Of a stretch of 64,000 bases of DNA, positions 34,064-42,499 are shown in pieces. The stretch comes from Bacillota bacterium (GTDB taxonomy: Bacteria > Bacillota > Clostridia > Christensenellales > Aristaeellaceae), in the NCBI GenBank assembly GCA_023436585.1, contig JAEZIN010000028.1, forward strand, positions 186,001 to 250,000, read 5' to 3'. The notes beneath the pieces were generated by a model. That model worked only from the letters and a program-made list of their open reading frames with translations. It ran no database searches and was not told the DNA's origin. Each line of letters opens with the position of its first letter. Within the stretch, counting starts at the first letter, position 1. A program made the translations under genes and the position numbers.

Positions 34064-34995
34064 TGACCACTAGTTCGAGACAGGCATATGGAGAAGCCCT
34101 TGTGGAACTGGGAAAAACCAAATCGCATGTTGTTGTGCTGGAAGCCGATCTTGGAAAGTCAACCATGACCACCTTGTTCGCGGCGGCATATCCTGGCCGG
34201 TATTTCCAGATGGGCATTGCCGAACAAAACATGGCTTCCGTGGCGGCCGGTCTTGCATTGACGGGGAAAACGGCATTTATCAATTCCTTCGCCGTATTTG
34301 CCTCCGGCAGGCCGTATGATCAGATTCGTTCGTCGATCTGCATTCCCAGGCTGAACGTCAAAATCTGCGGTTCTTCCGCCGGCCTCTCCGACTTTGGCGA
34401 TGGAAAAACGCACCAGTCGGTGGATGATATTGCGATCATGCGGGTTTTACCGAACATGACGGTGTTATCCCCGGTGGACGCGGTGGAGACAGAACAGATG
34501 GTGAAAGCAATGGCGGAATGGAACGGCCCTTGCTATATCCGTATCAACAGAAACGACCTGCCGATTTTGACAGACTTAAGCCAAGAGTACACAATTGGCA
34601 AGATGAACCTGATGCGCGAAGGCGGGGATGTGGTTGTTTTCGCTTCAGGCATTATGGTTTCCCATGCGCTTATGGCAGCGCAGGCGCTTGAAAGTGCAGG
34701 CATCTCTTTGCGGGTCGTCAATGTCAGCACCATCAAGCCGCTGGATGCGCAAGCGGTCAAAAACTACTGCAAGGGCATGAAGGGCGTTATCACAGCCGAA
34801 GAGCATAATATCTACGGAGGCCTGGGTTCGGCGATATTGGAAGCCCTCTCCACAGTGAGGATACCGGTGATGCTGCTTGGAATCAACGATACCTTTGGCA
34901 CATCCGCCATGAAATACGAAGAGCTTCTGGAAAAGTACCATTTGATGCCCATAGACATCATCGAAAAGGTCAAGGCAGTTTTGGCCCTGGAGTAA
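34063..34995 (+). CDS. Transketolase C-terminal subunit (split transketolase)
   Basis: A 310-residue partner with the Pyr domain, including the cofactor-activating Glu54 in GIAEQNMASVAAGLA, and the C-terminal transketolase domain. Its start overlaps the stop of the N-terminal subunit as TAATG, the usual arrangement for equal synthesis. A nearby housekeeping full-length transketolase is not seen, so this pair belongs to the GntR-controlled pathway. Confidence 0.93.
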   Translation: MTTSSRQAYGEALVELGKTKSHVVVLEADLGKSTMTTLFAAAYPGRYFQMGIAEQNMASVAAGLALTGKTAFINSFAVFASGRPYDQIRSSICIPRLNVKICGSSAGLSDFGDGKTHQSVDDIAIMRVLPNMTVLSPVDAVETEQMVKAMAEWNGPCYIRINRNDLPILTDLSQEYTIGKMNLMREGGDVVVFASGIMVSHALMAAQALESAGISLRVVNVSTIKPLDAQAVKNYCKGMKGVITAEEHNIYGGLGSAILEALSTVRIPVMLLGINDTFGTSAMKYEELLEKYHLMPIDIIEKVKAVLALE

Positions 34996-35005
34996 GGAGA
35001 AGAAT

Positions 35006-35893
35006 ATGCAGGTAGGATTTATTGGCCTTGGTATTATGGGAAAGCCCATGGCGAAGAATCTGCTCAAAGCCGGCTACAAGCTGAAGGTATATGATATCAC
35101 ACGGGCCTCTGTGGAAGAATTAGGCGCATTAGGCGCGCAAATGTGTGCATCCATTGGGGAAGCGGCGCAAAGCTGTGACATCATTATCACCATGCTCCCC
35201 AACAGCCCGCAGGTCAAGCAGGTCGTTCTGGACAAGGGGGGCGTGATTGAATACGCCAAGCCCGGCACCCTGGTTGTGGACATGTCCTCCATCGCGCCGG
35301 AGGCAAGCAAGGAAATACAGGCAGCGCTTGCAAAGAAGGGCATCCGCATGCTCGATGCGCCGGTCTCCGGCGGGGAACCCAAAGCCATTGATGGAACGCT
35401 TGCGATCATGGTGGGGGGCGAGGAGAAGGATTTCGAGGAAGCCAAGCCGCTTTTTGAAGTCATGGGCGCTTCCTATACGCTGGTCGGGCCGATTGGCAGC
35501 GGAAATACGTGCAAACTGACAAATCAGATCATTGTTGCCCTGAACATTGCAGCCCTGTCGGAAGGCCTGCTGTTTGCAAAGAAGGCCGGGACCGATCCCC
35601 GCAAGGTCTTTGAGGCCATCAAAGGCGGCCTGGCCGGTTCCACGGTCATGAACGCCAAAGCACCCATGATGCTGGACGGCAACTTCAAGCCGGGTTTCCG
35701 CATTGACCTGCACATCAAGGATTTGAACAACGCGCTGGAGACAGGTGAAGCGGTTGGCGCAGATTTGCCCATGACGGCGGAGATTCAAAAGGTGCTCAAG
35801 GAGCTTTCCGCCGGGGGAGAAGGTTCCAGCGATCACAGCGCCATCGCCAAGCATTACGAAAAGTTGGCCGGTCTTGTATTGAAGGATCATTAA
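35006..35893 (+). CDS. garR: Tartronate semialdehyde reductase-like (2-hydroxy-3-oxopropionate reductase)
   Basis: A beta-hydroxyacid dehydrogenase of 295 residues. GLGIMG (7-12) binds NAD(P)H, DAPVSGGEPKA (117-127) is the substrate block and Lys170 in GSGNTCKLTNQ is the catalytic lysine. GarR/GlxR converts tartronate semialdehyde to D-glycerate, the step that would link gcl at 10.2 kb to the glycerate kinase at the left edge. It is, however, in the GntR-controlled operon, so it may serve another beta-hydroxy acid. A strong terminator follows. Confidence 0.85.
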   Translation: MQVGFIGLGIMGKPMAKNLLKAGYKLKVYDITRASVEELGALGAQMCASIGEAAQSCDIIITMLPNSPQVKQVVLDKGGVIEYAKPGTLVVDMSSIAPEASKEIQAALAKKGIRMLDAPVSGGEPKAIDGTLAIMVGGEEKDFEEAKPLFEVMGASYTLVGPIGSGNTCKLTNQIIVALNIAALSEGLLFAKKAGTDPRKVFEAIKGGLAGSTVMNAKAPMMLDGNFKPGFRIDLHIKDLNNALETGEAVGADLPMTAEIQKVLKELSAGGEGSSDHSAIAKHYEKLAGLVLKDH

Positions 35894-35913
35894 TATCAAT
35901 ATTAATATAGAAG

Positions 35914-35958
35914 CAAAGCGTTATGAAAGGGAGTTCATTCATAACGCTTTGTTTTTTT
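35914..35958 (+). terminator. Intrinsic terminator of the SDR/transketolase/garR operon
   Basis: A perfect 14-bp stem (35914-35927 with 35938-35951), 10-nt loop, then seven T residues. The most canonical terminator in the window. Confidence 0.92.
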
Positions 35959-36007
35959 GTCACAAGAATTTCTGTGGTTGAAGATAGCCGCCGCAGGAAT
36001 ACCGCCC

Positions 36008-38338
36008 TTATGGCAAGTCTCTCAGTTTGTTTTGTGCCATTCGGGTGGCATAATCCAGCGCGTTCACAAGGCTCAGTTCGCTGGATGTGCCTTTGCCGGC
36101 CTGATCGAAACCCGTTCCATGATCGACACTGGTGCGGATGATCGGAAGCCCAAGGGTTATGTTGACACCCTCCACGGCCTTCCAGGCCATCCTTTCACGG
36201 TCATAGACAAAGCCAACCGTCTTCAGGGGGATATGCCCCTGGTCATGATACATGGCAATCACCACATCGTACCAACCGCCCAAAGCTTTGGAGAACAGGC
36301 TGTCTGCGGCAAACGGGCCTTCCGCCAGAATGCCTTCCAGCCTGGCTTGCTCAATAGCAGGTAGTATCTCTTCTAATTCCTCGCGGCCAAACAGTCCGTT
36401 TTCCCCCGCGTGGGGGTTGAGGCCTGCCACGGCCACGCGCGGCGCCAGGATGCCATACTCCTTTAAAGCGCGGTCCGCGATCCGGATCACATCCAGCACC
36501 CGCTCCTTTTTCACGCGATCGCATGCTTCCCGAAGGCTGCAGTGCGTGGATACGTGCATCACCCGAAGGTCATGATGCGCAAGCATCATGGCATATTTGG
36601 ACGTGTGGGTGTAGGCGGCGAAAATCTCGGTATGGCCGTCAAAATGCAAATGCTCCTTTTGCAATGCCAGGTTCATGGCTTCCTTGTTCAGCGCGTTGGT
36701 GCAGGTGGCGTCTATCTCGCCTGCAATGGCAAGCTCGATCACTTTTTTCACGCACTGAAAGGCGGCGTTCCCGCACATGGCAGACACCTTTCCATATTCG
36801 AAGGAATGCATATCGATCAAATCCAGGTGCAGTACATCCACGGTGCCATGCGCAAATTTCGCCTCGCTGACGCAGTTCACGGCATGGATCGATAGTTGGC
36901 CGCAGCCGGCAATCTGCTTTACTGCTTCAAATATCTTTGTATCGCCAATGACCAAAGGCCTGCAATACGCATATATCTCTGGGCGGCTAAGGGCCTTTAA
37001 TGTGATTTCCGGCCCGTTGCCCGCGGGGTCGCCCATGGTGATGCCAATGATCGGTCTGGTTTTCATACAAATCCTCGAATCATCGATTTGTTTGCGCATA
37101 AGCTTCATGAACAGGTTCTGATCGCCAAACCCGCCGGACTTGGTCAAAAGCTGATATCTTTTACCCTTGTACGTAAGCTGCGATAGTATTGTACCTGGCG
37201 CAACTTCGCAAATTGGGAACAGGGTATGCACCTCAAGTTGGTGCAAAAGCCCCAGAACCGTATCGCCGCCGGTAACCATCAACGTTCCGCAAAAGCCGTC
37301 ATCCAGGATTCTTTTTGTGATCTGTCCCAGGGTCAACGCAATCCGCTCGCGCATTTGCGAAAGGTTCATGCCATGTATCCTGGCATGACGCAATGTTTCT
37401 TCCGGTTCAAAAAGATCCATGGTGTCAATGATTGCATAGTTGTTAGCGTGGTACGTGTCCTTCCATTCCGCAAAAAAAGCATTCAGCAGTTGCTCATTGG
37501 CTGTTCCGAGTTTTATTTCCATTGGCAGATTCAGCCGGGCAAAGCCTGCTCTCTCGGCCAGTTCTATCTGCGCCGCCGTGATTGGATTCACACTGCCGCA
37601 AACAAGCAATAGTCTATCCGAAATCAAAGCTTCGCTTTTTACTGCCTGCCTGTGCAACGGCAAATGCGCAAGCACCGCTTGCGCCAAACCGCCGCAGCCG
37701 GCCAGCAGGCTTGCTTTCCCGGCAGCGTAAAGACCTGCGGCAAGCCGCTCCATATCCTGGGTTGAGCCAATATTGTGCACAATGATGCCGTTTGTGGCTG
37801 TATCTACGGTGTCAGGATCCGATAATGCGGCTGGCGTGCCGGTTTGAGCAGCGATGATATCCAGCACCGAGGATTGTTTGACCGGTTCAAAGGGATCGCG
37901 GCCAAATACGCTATGCGCTACCGGTATACCGTCAATGTAGTGAATGCCGCCTATCGTGAACCGCTTGTGCTTTGGAAACGCGGGTGCGAAATGAATTTGG
38001 GATTCACCGCTTGCACATAAGGCAGCGTTGAGCTCGCTGCCGATATTCCCACGCAAGGCAGAGTCGGTTTTTTTATAGATGCAGGGTATGTCAAGCGCTT
38101 TGGCTTCTTTCACAATATCAAACACGATCCGGTATGCTTTCTCCGGATCCAGATGCCGTGTTTTGGCATCCACAGCCAGCACTGCCGCATCTGGGTTGGC
38201 GCGAGCACATTCCCGTATGTTTGTATCTACAGATACAATCGTTTGAATATGATCCGCTGCAAAAGCCACGGCTGTATCCAGCGCACCGGATAAATCATCG
38301 GCAACAATCAGCATTTTCACCATGATGAGCAGTACCAT
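36008..38338 (-). CDS. Fusion of four-carbon acid sugar kinase (DUF1537) and PdxA-type 4-phosphate dehydrogenase
   Basis: A 776-residue fusion. Residues 1 to about 418 are a DUF1537 kinase (VADDLSGALD near 12-21, KTDSALRGNIG 90-100, TGGDTV 356-361, KSGGFG 400-405). Residues 425-776 are a complete PdxA-like enzyme (GITMGDPAGNGPEI from 432, FDGHTE, LNPHAGENG, YHDQGHIPLKT). Known separate homologues act in sequence on D-threonate or D-erythronate: phosphorylation at C4, then oxidation and decarboxylation to dihydroxyacetone phosphate. The fusion would channel this intermediate. AGAGG lies close to ATG 38338; internal starts at 38323 or 38314 are possible. It converges on the garR operon. A biosynthetic PdxA role is unlikely given the kinase partner. 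Confidence 0.9.
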   Translation of the reverse strand: MVLLIMVKMLIVADDLSGALDTAVAFAADHIQTIVSVDTNIRECARANPDAAVLAVDAKTRHLDPEKAYRIVFDIVKEAKALDIPCIYKKTDSALRGNIGSELNAALCASGESQIHFAPAFPKHKRFTIGGIHYIDGIPVAHSVFGRDPFEPVKQSSVLDIIAAQTGTPAALSDPDTVDTATNGIIVHNIGSTQDMERLAAGLYAAGKASLLAGCGGLAQAVLAHLPLHRQAVKSEALISDRLLLVCGSVNPITAAQIELAERAGFARLNLPMEIKLGTANEQLLNAFFAEWKDTYHANNYAIIDTMDLFEPEETLRHARIHGMNLSQMRERIALTLGQITKRILDDGFCGTLMVTGGDTVLGLLHQLEVHTLFPICEVAPGTILSQLTYKGKRYQLLTKSGGFGDQNLFMKLMRKQIDDSRICMKTRPIIGITMGDPAGNGPEITLKALSRPEIYAYCRPLVIGDTKIFEAVKQIAGCGQLSIHAVNCVSEAKFAHGTVDVLHLDLIDMHSFEYGKVSAMCGNAAFQCVKKVIELAIAGEIDATCTNALNKEAMNLALQKEHLHFDGHTEIFAAYTHTSKYAMMLAHHDLRVMHVSTHCSLREACDRVKKERVLDVIRIADRALKEYGILAPRVAVAGLNPHAGENGLFGREELEEILPAIEQARLEGILAEGPFAADSLFSKALGGWYDVVIAMYHDQGHIPLKTVGFVYDRERMAWKAVEGVNITLGLPIIRTSVDHGTGFDQAGKGTSSELSLVNALDYATRMAQNKLRDLP

Positions 38339-38475
38339 TTCCCTCTACTTTGGTTATGGGTTAAGCCGTGCCGGCAAACAAAGCCAATGCCATGGTACAC
38401 CGGAACCGGCCAACTGGCAACCGATTTCAACACAGCGCATTGCATCCTCCCGGCAGCCGGGAAGAAACGGGAAAA

Positions 38476-38515
38476 GCCGGAGCGCACGATGCCTGATGGC
38501 ATATGCGCCTCCGGT
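38476..38515 (-). terminator. Terminator after the GH51 gene at 38.6-40.1 kb
   Basis: CCGGAG/CTCCGG outer stem with a GATGCC/GGCAT inner part, followed on the minus strand by TTTT (38472-38475). It lies in the 212-bp gap before the fusion gene; I see no clear promoter in the remainder. Confidence 0.55.
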
Positions 38516-38550
38516 TCCCTTGCTGGCTTTATGTACCCTGCCGGCGCGGT

Positions 38551-40086
38551 TTATCGCAGCTCCACCGCTACCACGCTCATTTTGGGCAGGTGCAGCCGTA
38601 GTGCGCCGGCTTCAAAGCTTGCCCCGGTGTATGCACGCGGACGAACCTTGTCGCCGTCTTTAAAATCATTGTAATCGTTCATACGTGCCGAGGTGAGGAT
38701 TCGGCCGGAAACCTTTGTTGGCATATGAGCACCCAAGTCCACCCGGGCTTGTACATCAGCATTTGGGTCAGGGTTGGCAATGGTCATCATAAGCGCACCG
38801 TCACGGGTCATAGACGCCGATACGCTCAATCCCGGAACAGTTTCGCCGCTAAAAACATAATCCGCTGTTTCGACTTCGATTTGAATCAGGGCGGCATCCT
38901 GATGCGGGGCAAACAAATCAAACACATGATAGCTGGGGGTTAGTATCATCTGTTCGCCCTCGGTAAGCACCATGGCCTGCAGCACATTCACTGTCTGTGC
39001 AATATTGGCCATGCGCACCCTCTCCGCATGATTATTGAAAATGTTCAGGGAAATGGCGCCGGATACAGCATCCCGTAGCGTGTTCTGCTGATACAAAAAG
39101 CCGGGATTGGTATCCGGTTCGCAGTCGAACCAGGTACCCCACTCATCCACAATCAAGGCCACACGCTTTTGGGGATCGTGCTTATCCATGATTTCGCTAT
39201 GCTTTGTGACCAGCTCGTCTGTAAACCAGGCAGCCTTCATGATGCCAAACCAGTCTGTTTCATCAAACCGCGTCGCGGACCTGCGGGAACGGGATTCGTC
39301 GCGCAGGTACACCTCGTTACCGTCTTCATGCTTGACAGTTATCACCTTATCGCCAACACGCGTGTAGTGATGCAATCCGATTCCATGCATGAGGCAGCCG
39401 GCTTCGCGCATCATGACATCCATCCAATGATAATTGGCGCCCCTGGGGCCGGCAGCAACAAGGTACAGCTTATGCTCGCCATAATTGCGAGCGTAGGTGG
39501 CGTAATTGCGGTACAAATCGGCGTAGTGCTCAGCGCGCATCCGGCCGCCGCAGCCCCAGTTTTCATTTCCGACGCCAAAGTAACGCAAGCCAAAGGGCTT
39601 TTCCCGGCCATTTTGACGGCGAAGATTCGCCATGGGGGATTCTCCGTCAAAGTTCATGTACTCGATCCATTCGCTCATTTCCTGCACGCTGCCGCTGCCG
39701 ACATTCCCGCAGATATAAGGCGCAGTTTCCAACAGTTCGCACAGGCGGAAAAACTCATGGGTGCCAAAGCTGTTGTCCTCCACGACACCGCCCCAGTGTG
39801 TGTTGATCATGCGCTTGCGGCTGGATGGCGCACCTATGCCATCCTTCCAGTGATACTCGTCGGCAAAGCAGCCGCCCGGCCACCGCAATACCGGGATTTT
39901 GATCTTTTTCAGGGCGTCTACGATATCTTTGCGGATACCATCATCGTTGGGGATTGGAGATGATTTGCCCACAAAGATTCCATTGTAAATACAGCGTCCC
40001 AGGTGCTCCGCAAAATGGCCGTAGATATTTTTATCAATAGCGGCCCCTGTTTTGCCCAGTTTGATAACGGCGGTCTTGATGCTCAT
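38551..40086 (-). CDS. abfA: GH51 alpha-L-arabinofuranosidase
   Basis: A 511-residue cytoplasmic GH51 enzyme with acid/base Glu175 (GVGNENWGCGG), nucleophile Glu315 (VDEWGTW) and the RWPGGCFADEYHW block. It resembles the copy at 19924-21426 in its N-terminal third far more than the copy at 23688, pointing to ancient duplication within this region. It is monocistronic and divergent from an ArsR-like regulator that probably controls it. Its ribosome site (GAGAGGAG) is about 13 bases from the ATG, rather far. Confidence 0.93.
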   Translation of the reverse strand: MSIKTAVIKLGKTGAAIDKNIYGHFAEHLGRCIYNGIFVGKSSPIPNDDGIRKDIVDALKKIKIPVLRWPGGCFADEYHWKDGIGAPSSRKRMINTHWGGVVEDNSFGTHEFFRLCELLETAPYICGNVGSGSVQEMSEWIEYMNFDGESPMANLRRQNGREKPFGLRYFGVGNENWGCGGRMRAEHYADLYRNYATYARNYGEHKLYLVAAGPRGANYHWMDVMMREAGCLMHGIGLHHYTRVGDKVITVKHEDGNEVYLRDESRSRRSATRFDETDWFGIMKAAWFTDELVTKHSEIMDKHDPQKRVALIVDEWGTWFDCEPDTNPGFLYQQNTLRDAVSGAISLNIFNNHAERVRMANIAQTVNVLQAMVLTEGEQMILTPSYHVFDLFAPHQDAALIQIEVETADYVFSGETVPGLSVSASMTRDGALMMTIANPDPNADVQARVDLGAHMPTKVSGRILTSARMNDYNDFKDGDKVRPRAYTGASFEAGALRLHLPKMSVVAVELR

Positions 40087-40115
40087 AACGCTTTCGATGC
40101 TCCTCTCTGTTGTTT

Positions 40116-40135
40116 ATTATAGAAAAAACTATAAT
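40116..40135. promoter_or_regulatory. Palindrome in the GH51/ArsR-like divergent region
   Basis: ATTATAG-AAAAAA-CTATAAT inverted repeat, 30 bp before the GH51 start and including a TATAAT that could be its -10 element. A candidate operator for the adjacent ArsR-like protein. The rest of the 340-bp gap 40087-40426 is AT-rich and otherwise featureless except the promoter at 40335. Confidence 0.4.
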
Positions 40136-40334
40136 AGACTATTCGAATCATTTTCATCCCCGGCGAAACTCAAATTCAGATGGAGAACCAATGACACATT
40201 CTCGACGGCTTCTCTTTGTATATTCTATATTACATCCGGGACATTCGCAAGCACTATGACCTATTAAATATGTATGAAGCGCTATATGAAGTATTAAAAG
40301 AATGGGGGATTGGATGCATCGTTTTATATAATCA

Positions 40335-40363
40335 TTGAATAAACGCCGCAAAAGTGATACGAT
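40335..40363 (+). promoter_or_regulatory. Candidate promoter of the ArsR-like regulator
   Basis: TTGAAT (40335-40340) and TACGAT (40358-40363) with a 17-base spacer, 64 bases before the coding start. Confidence 0.45.
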
Positions 40364-40426
40364 TACGGGAATAGAGCAACCCAGTACTTTACGCTCTGTT
40401 TCAAAGAGATAGGAAGGTGCAGCGCT

Positions 40427-41341
40427 ATGATGTTATTTGGCAAGCTTCAAGATGCGATACCGCTTTGCAAAGCGCTAAGTTCGCAAATCCGTGTCAGGAT
40501 CATTGAACTGCTGTCGGATGGAAACGGAATGAACCTGAATGACCTTGCCAAAGCGCTGTCCATCACCAATGGCGCAATGACAGCACATATCCATATGCTT
40601 GAGGAATGCGGCTTAATTGATGTTGTTACCCGGGTAGCCAAACACGGTACGCAAAAAGTGTGCATTGTGAAACCGGAAAAGTTTCTGATTGATATTGTTA
40701 AACGGAAGGGAACCCAAAACGCATATCATACGGAGATATCTCCCGGCCAATATATCGATTACCAGGCATCGGCGCCTTGCGGGCTGGCAACAGAGTCAAA
40801 GATTGTAGGTGTGTATGATACACCGCAATATTTTTCCGATCCCGAACACTACCTGGCGCGCGTTGTCTGGCTGACAGCAGGCTATCTGGAATATGAGATT
40901 CCGAATTTCCTACCGGAGAATACCCGCCCCACAGAACTGATGCTGCACGCGGAATTGGGTTCGGAAGCACCAAGCTATTGCAACGATTGGAAAAGCGATA
41001 TTCATGTATCCATCAATGGCATCGAGCTGGGAGTTTGGCAAAGCCCGGGGGATTTCGGCGGTGTGAAGGGCGTATACAGCCCGGGCTGGTGGATACATTC
41101 CATCAACCAGTATGGCACGTTGTTTGCTATGACGATTAACCGCTCGGGATGCTTTTTTGATCAGCGAAAGGTCTCTGATGTCACGATTAATGATCTTTCC
41201 ATCAACGGTCAGAGCCGTATCCGCTTCCGCCTTGCCGTACCGCCGGGGGTGCCCGAATCCCGCGGGCTGACGGTGTTCGGCCGCGGATTTGGCAACTATG
41301 ACAATGGCATCGTAGTGCGTATCAGTTATGAGGAATGCTAA
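40427..41341 (+). CDS. ArsR-like winged-helix regulator with large C-terminal sensor-like domain
   Basis: A 304-residue protein. Residues about 15-75 form an ArsR-type winged helix (VRIIELLSDGNGMNLNDLAKALSITNGAMTAHIHMLEECGLI). The C-terminal ~200 residues are beta-rich with many Trp, Tyr and Gly (WQSPGDFGG, GWWIHSINQYG), unlike the short metal-sensing ArsR proteins, and may bind a sugar or acid. No metal-binding cysteine set is seen. AGGAAGG lies nine bases before the ATG. Divergent position suggests it controls the GH51 gene at 40.1 kb. Confidence 0.75.
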   Translation: MMLFGKLQDAIPLCKALSSQIRVRIIELLSDGNGMNLNDLAKALSITNGAMTAHIHMLEECGLIDVVTRVAKHGTQKVCIVKPEKFLIDIVKRKGTQNAYHTEISPGQYIDYQASAPCGLATESKIVGVYDTPQYFSDPEHYLARVVWLTAGYLEYEIPNFLPENTRPTELMLHAELGSEAPSYCNDWKSDIHVSINGIELGVWQSPGDFGGVKGVYSPGWWIHSINQYGTLFAMTINRSGCFFDQRKVSDVTINDLSINGQSRIRFRLAVPPGVPESRGLTVFGRGFGNYDNGIVVRISYEEC

Positions 41342-41607
41342 AAACGCTGTGAAATCGGCTGCTGTGCGGCGATTGACGGCCAGAATTCTTCGATGAGGAT
41401 CTAACATTTAAAGCACAACCGGCATGGCATTGCTTTTTTTTACACTATTTACCATACTTATGCCCTTGGACCAGCGCAACAGAAGGGGAATCATGAAGAG
41501 AGCTTTTAACATGTGCAAATCACACCTCAGAAGCCCCAAAGAACCATTTTCCCGTTGACTTTTCCTCAAATCCCTGGTAGAACAACCTTCGCTGGTTCAT
41601 AAAGCAT

Positions 41608-41659
41608 GGAGAGATGGCCGGAGCGGTTGATGGAGCTGGTCTTGAAGGTCCAACGCGAG
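41608..41659 (+). pseudogene. Degenerate 5' part of a tRNA-Ser(UGA)
   Basis: The stretch begins GGAGAGATGGCCGGAGCGG and includes GGTCTTGAA, which holds the UGA anticodon, and AACGCGAGA at the variable arm. Compared with the usual clostridial tRNA-Ser(UGA), it has an extra G in the D arm, other base changes, a damaged anticodon stem, and then no T arm or 3' acceptor strand. It is therefore a fragment rather than a working tRNA. It could be a recombination scar from integration at a tRNA gene. Confidence 0.55.
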
Positions 41660-41687
41660 ATAAAAAAGCTTGACAAATCAAAGCGTT

Positions 41688-41712
41688 CACCGATGTTTGA
41701 CATCGGTGTTTT
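41688..41712 (+). terminator. Hairpin following the tRNA-Ser remnant
   Basis: CACCGATG-TTTGA-CATCGGTG, an 8-bp stem followed by TTTT, as commonly seen behind tRNA genes. It may be what remains of the tRNA terminator. Confidence 0.5.
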
Positions 41713-42499
41713 GCTGTTTTGGATGTCTTGTTTGATGGCAAAATGTCAAAAAAGCCTGCCATCAGATCCGCGAAAAGTCGGATGGCAACGGTTTTGCTGA
41801 ATACATATTCTGATGGCGGAAAATTTGAGGGCAGATGGTAACCCATCAGAATGATGATGTCAGAAGCAATGGGAATTCAGATCGCGATTCGATGTATAAA
41901 AACCCCAGACCTTTTTCATTTTGATGAGTCCTCCAATTAAATGATGCTAGAAACTGTAAGAACTATCCTGTGAAATGGACGAAGTGAGCTGATGATAAAA
42001 ATGCTTGGCTATACCCCGCAACCCACGAAAGGTTCATGGCATTGCCGCGGGAAATAAAAATGAATGTGTTTGACGATATTCTCAGCTTCCACCTGCATGT
42101 AATAAAGCAGGGGTATGCCGCCGCCGATTTTTACGATGGCAGTATTGTGTAAGACTTTGCCAACGGCAAAACGAATATATGCGACAAAGATTTCATTTAA
42201 AAAGTCCTTCACCAACCCCGTGGGGCGTATGTGGGGCAGTTCGCGCTTCATGCCACCGAAGGAATTTGAACTTGGAGAGGTTATCGACAAGATTACCAAT
42301 GTCTGCGCAATGGCCGCAACGGCGTTCGCTTTGTTCGGGGATGATCGGGATAGGTGCATGGCAAAGTGGAAGCGAAACAGAAAATCTTACCGTGGCAAGC
42401 CGCGCCGTCAGCGGTGAGCGCGGCAGCCTATTGCGCAGTTGATGGAAGAATACAAAGCGGCGGGCAAATGACCAAATTCATTTCATTTGTGCAACGGCG

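Larger units (their letters stand above)
41342..42499. other. Gene-poor stretch with no intact gene
   Basis: About 1.15 kb in which I find no reading frame with a ribosome site and recognisable product. It contains a degenerate tRNA-Ser 5' part (41608-41659), a hairpin (41688-41708) and, near 42061-42360, plus-strand frames that look coding in pieces but are broken by stops, for example a piece starting MNVFDDILSFHLHV that stops after about 30 codons. Decayed coding sequence is likely; its identity is unknown. Confidence 0.5.

Noticed and set aside
35006..35893. Assignment as 6-phosphogluconate dehydrogenase or 3-hydroxyisobutyrate dehydrogenase
   Set aside because: Length (295 residues) excludes 6-phosphogluconate dehydrogenase; the DAPVSGGEPKA block and context favour a tartronate semialdehyde-type reductase, although 3-hydroxyisobutyrate dehydrogenase cannot be fully excluded.
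36008..38338. The kinase-PdxA fusion as an assembly artefact
   Set aside because: The frame is continuous through a plausible linker and both domains are complete, so a true fusion is more likely, though read data should confirm it.
41520..41846. Possible 108-residue minus-strand protein in the gene-poor region
   Set aside because: Overlaps the tRNA remnant and hairpin, has no ribosome site and no recognisable pattern.
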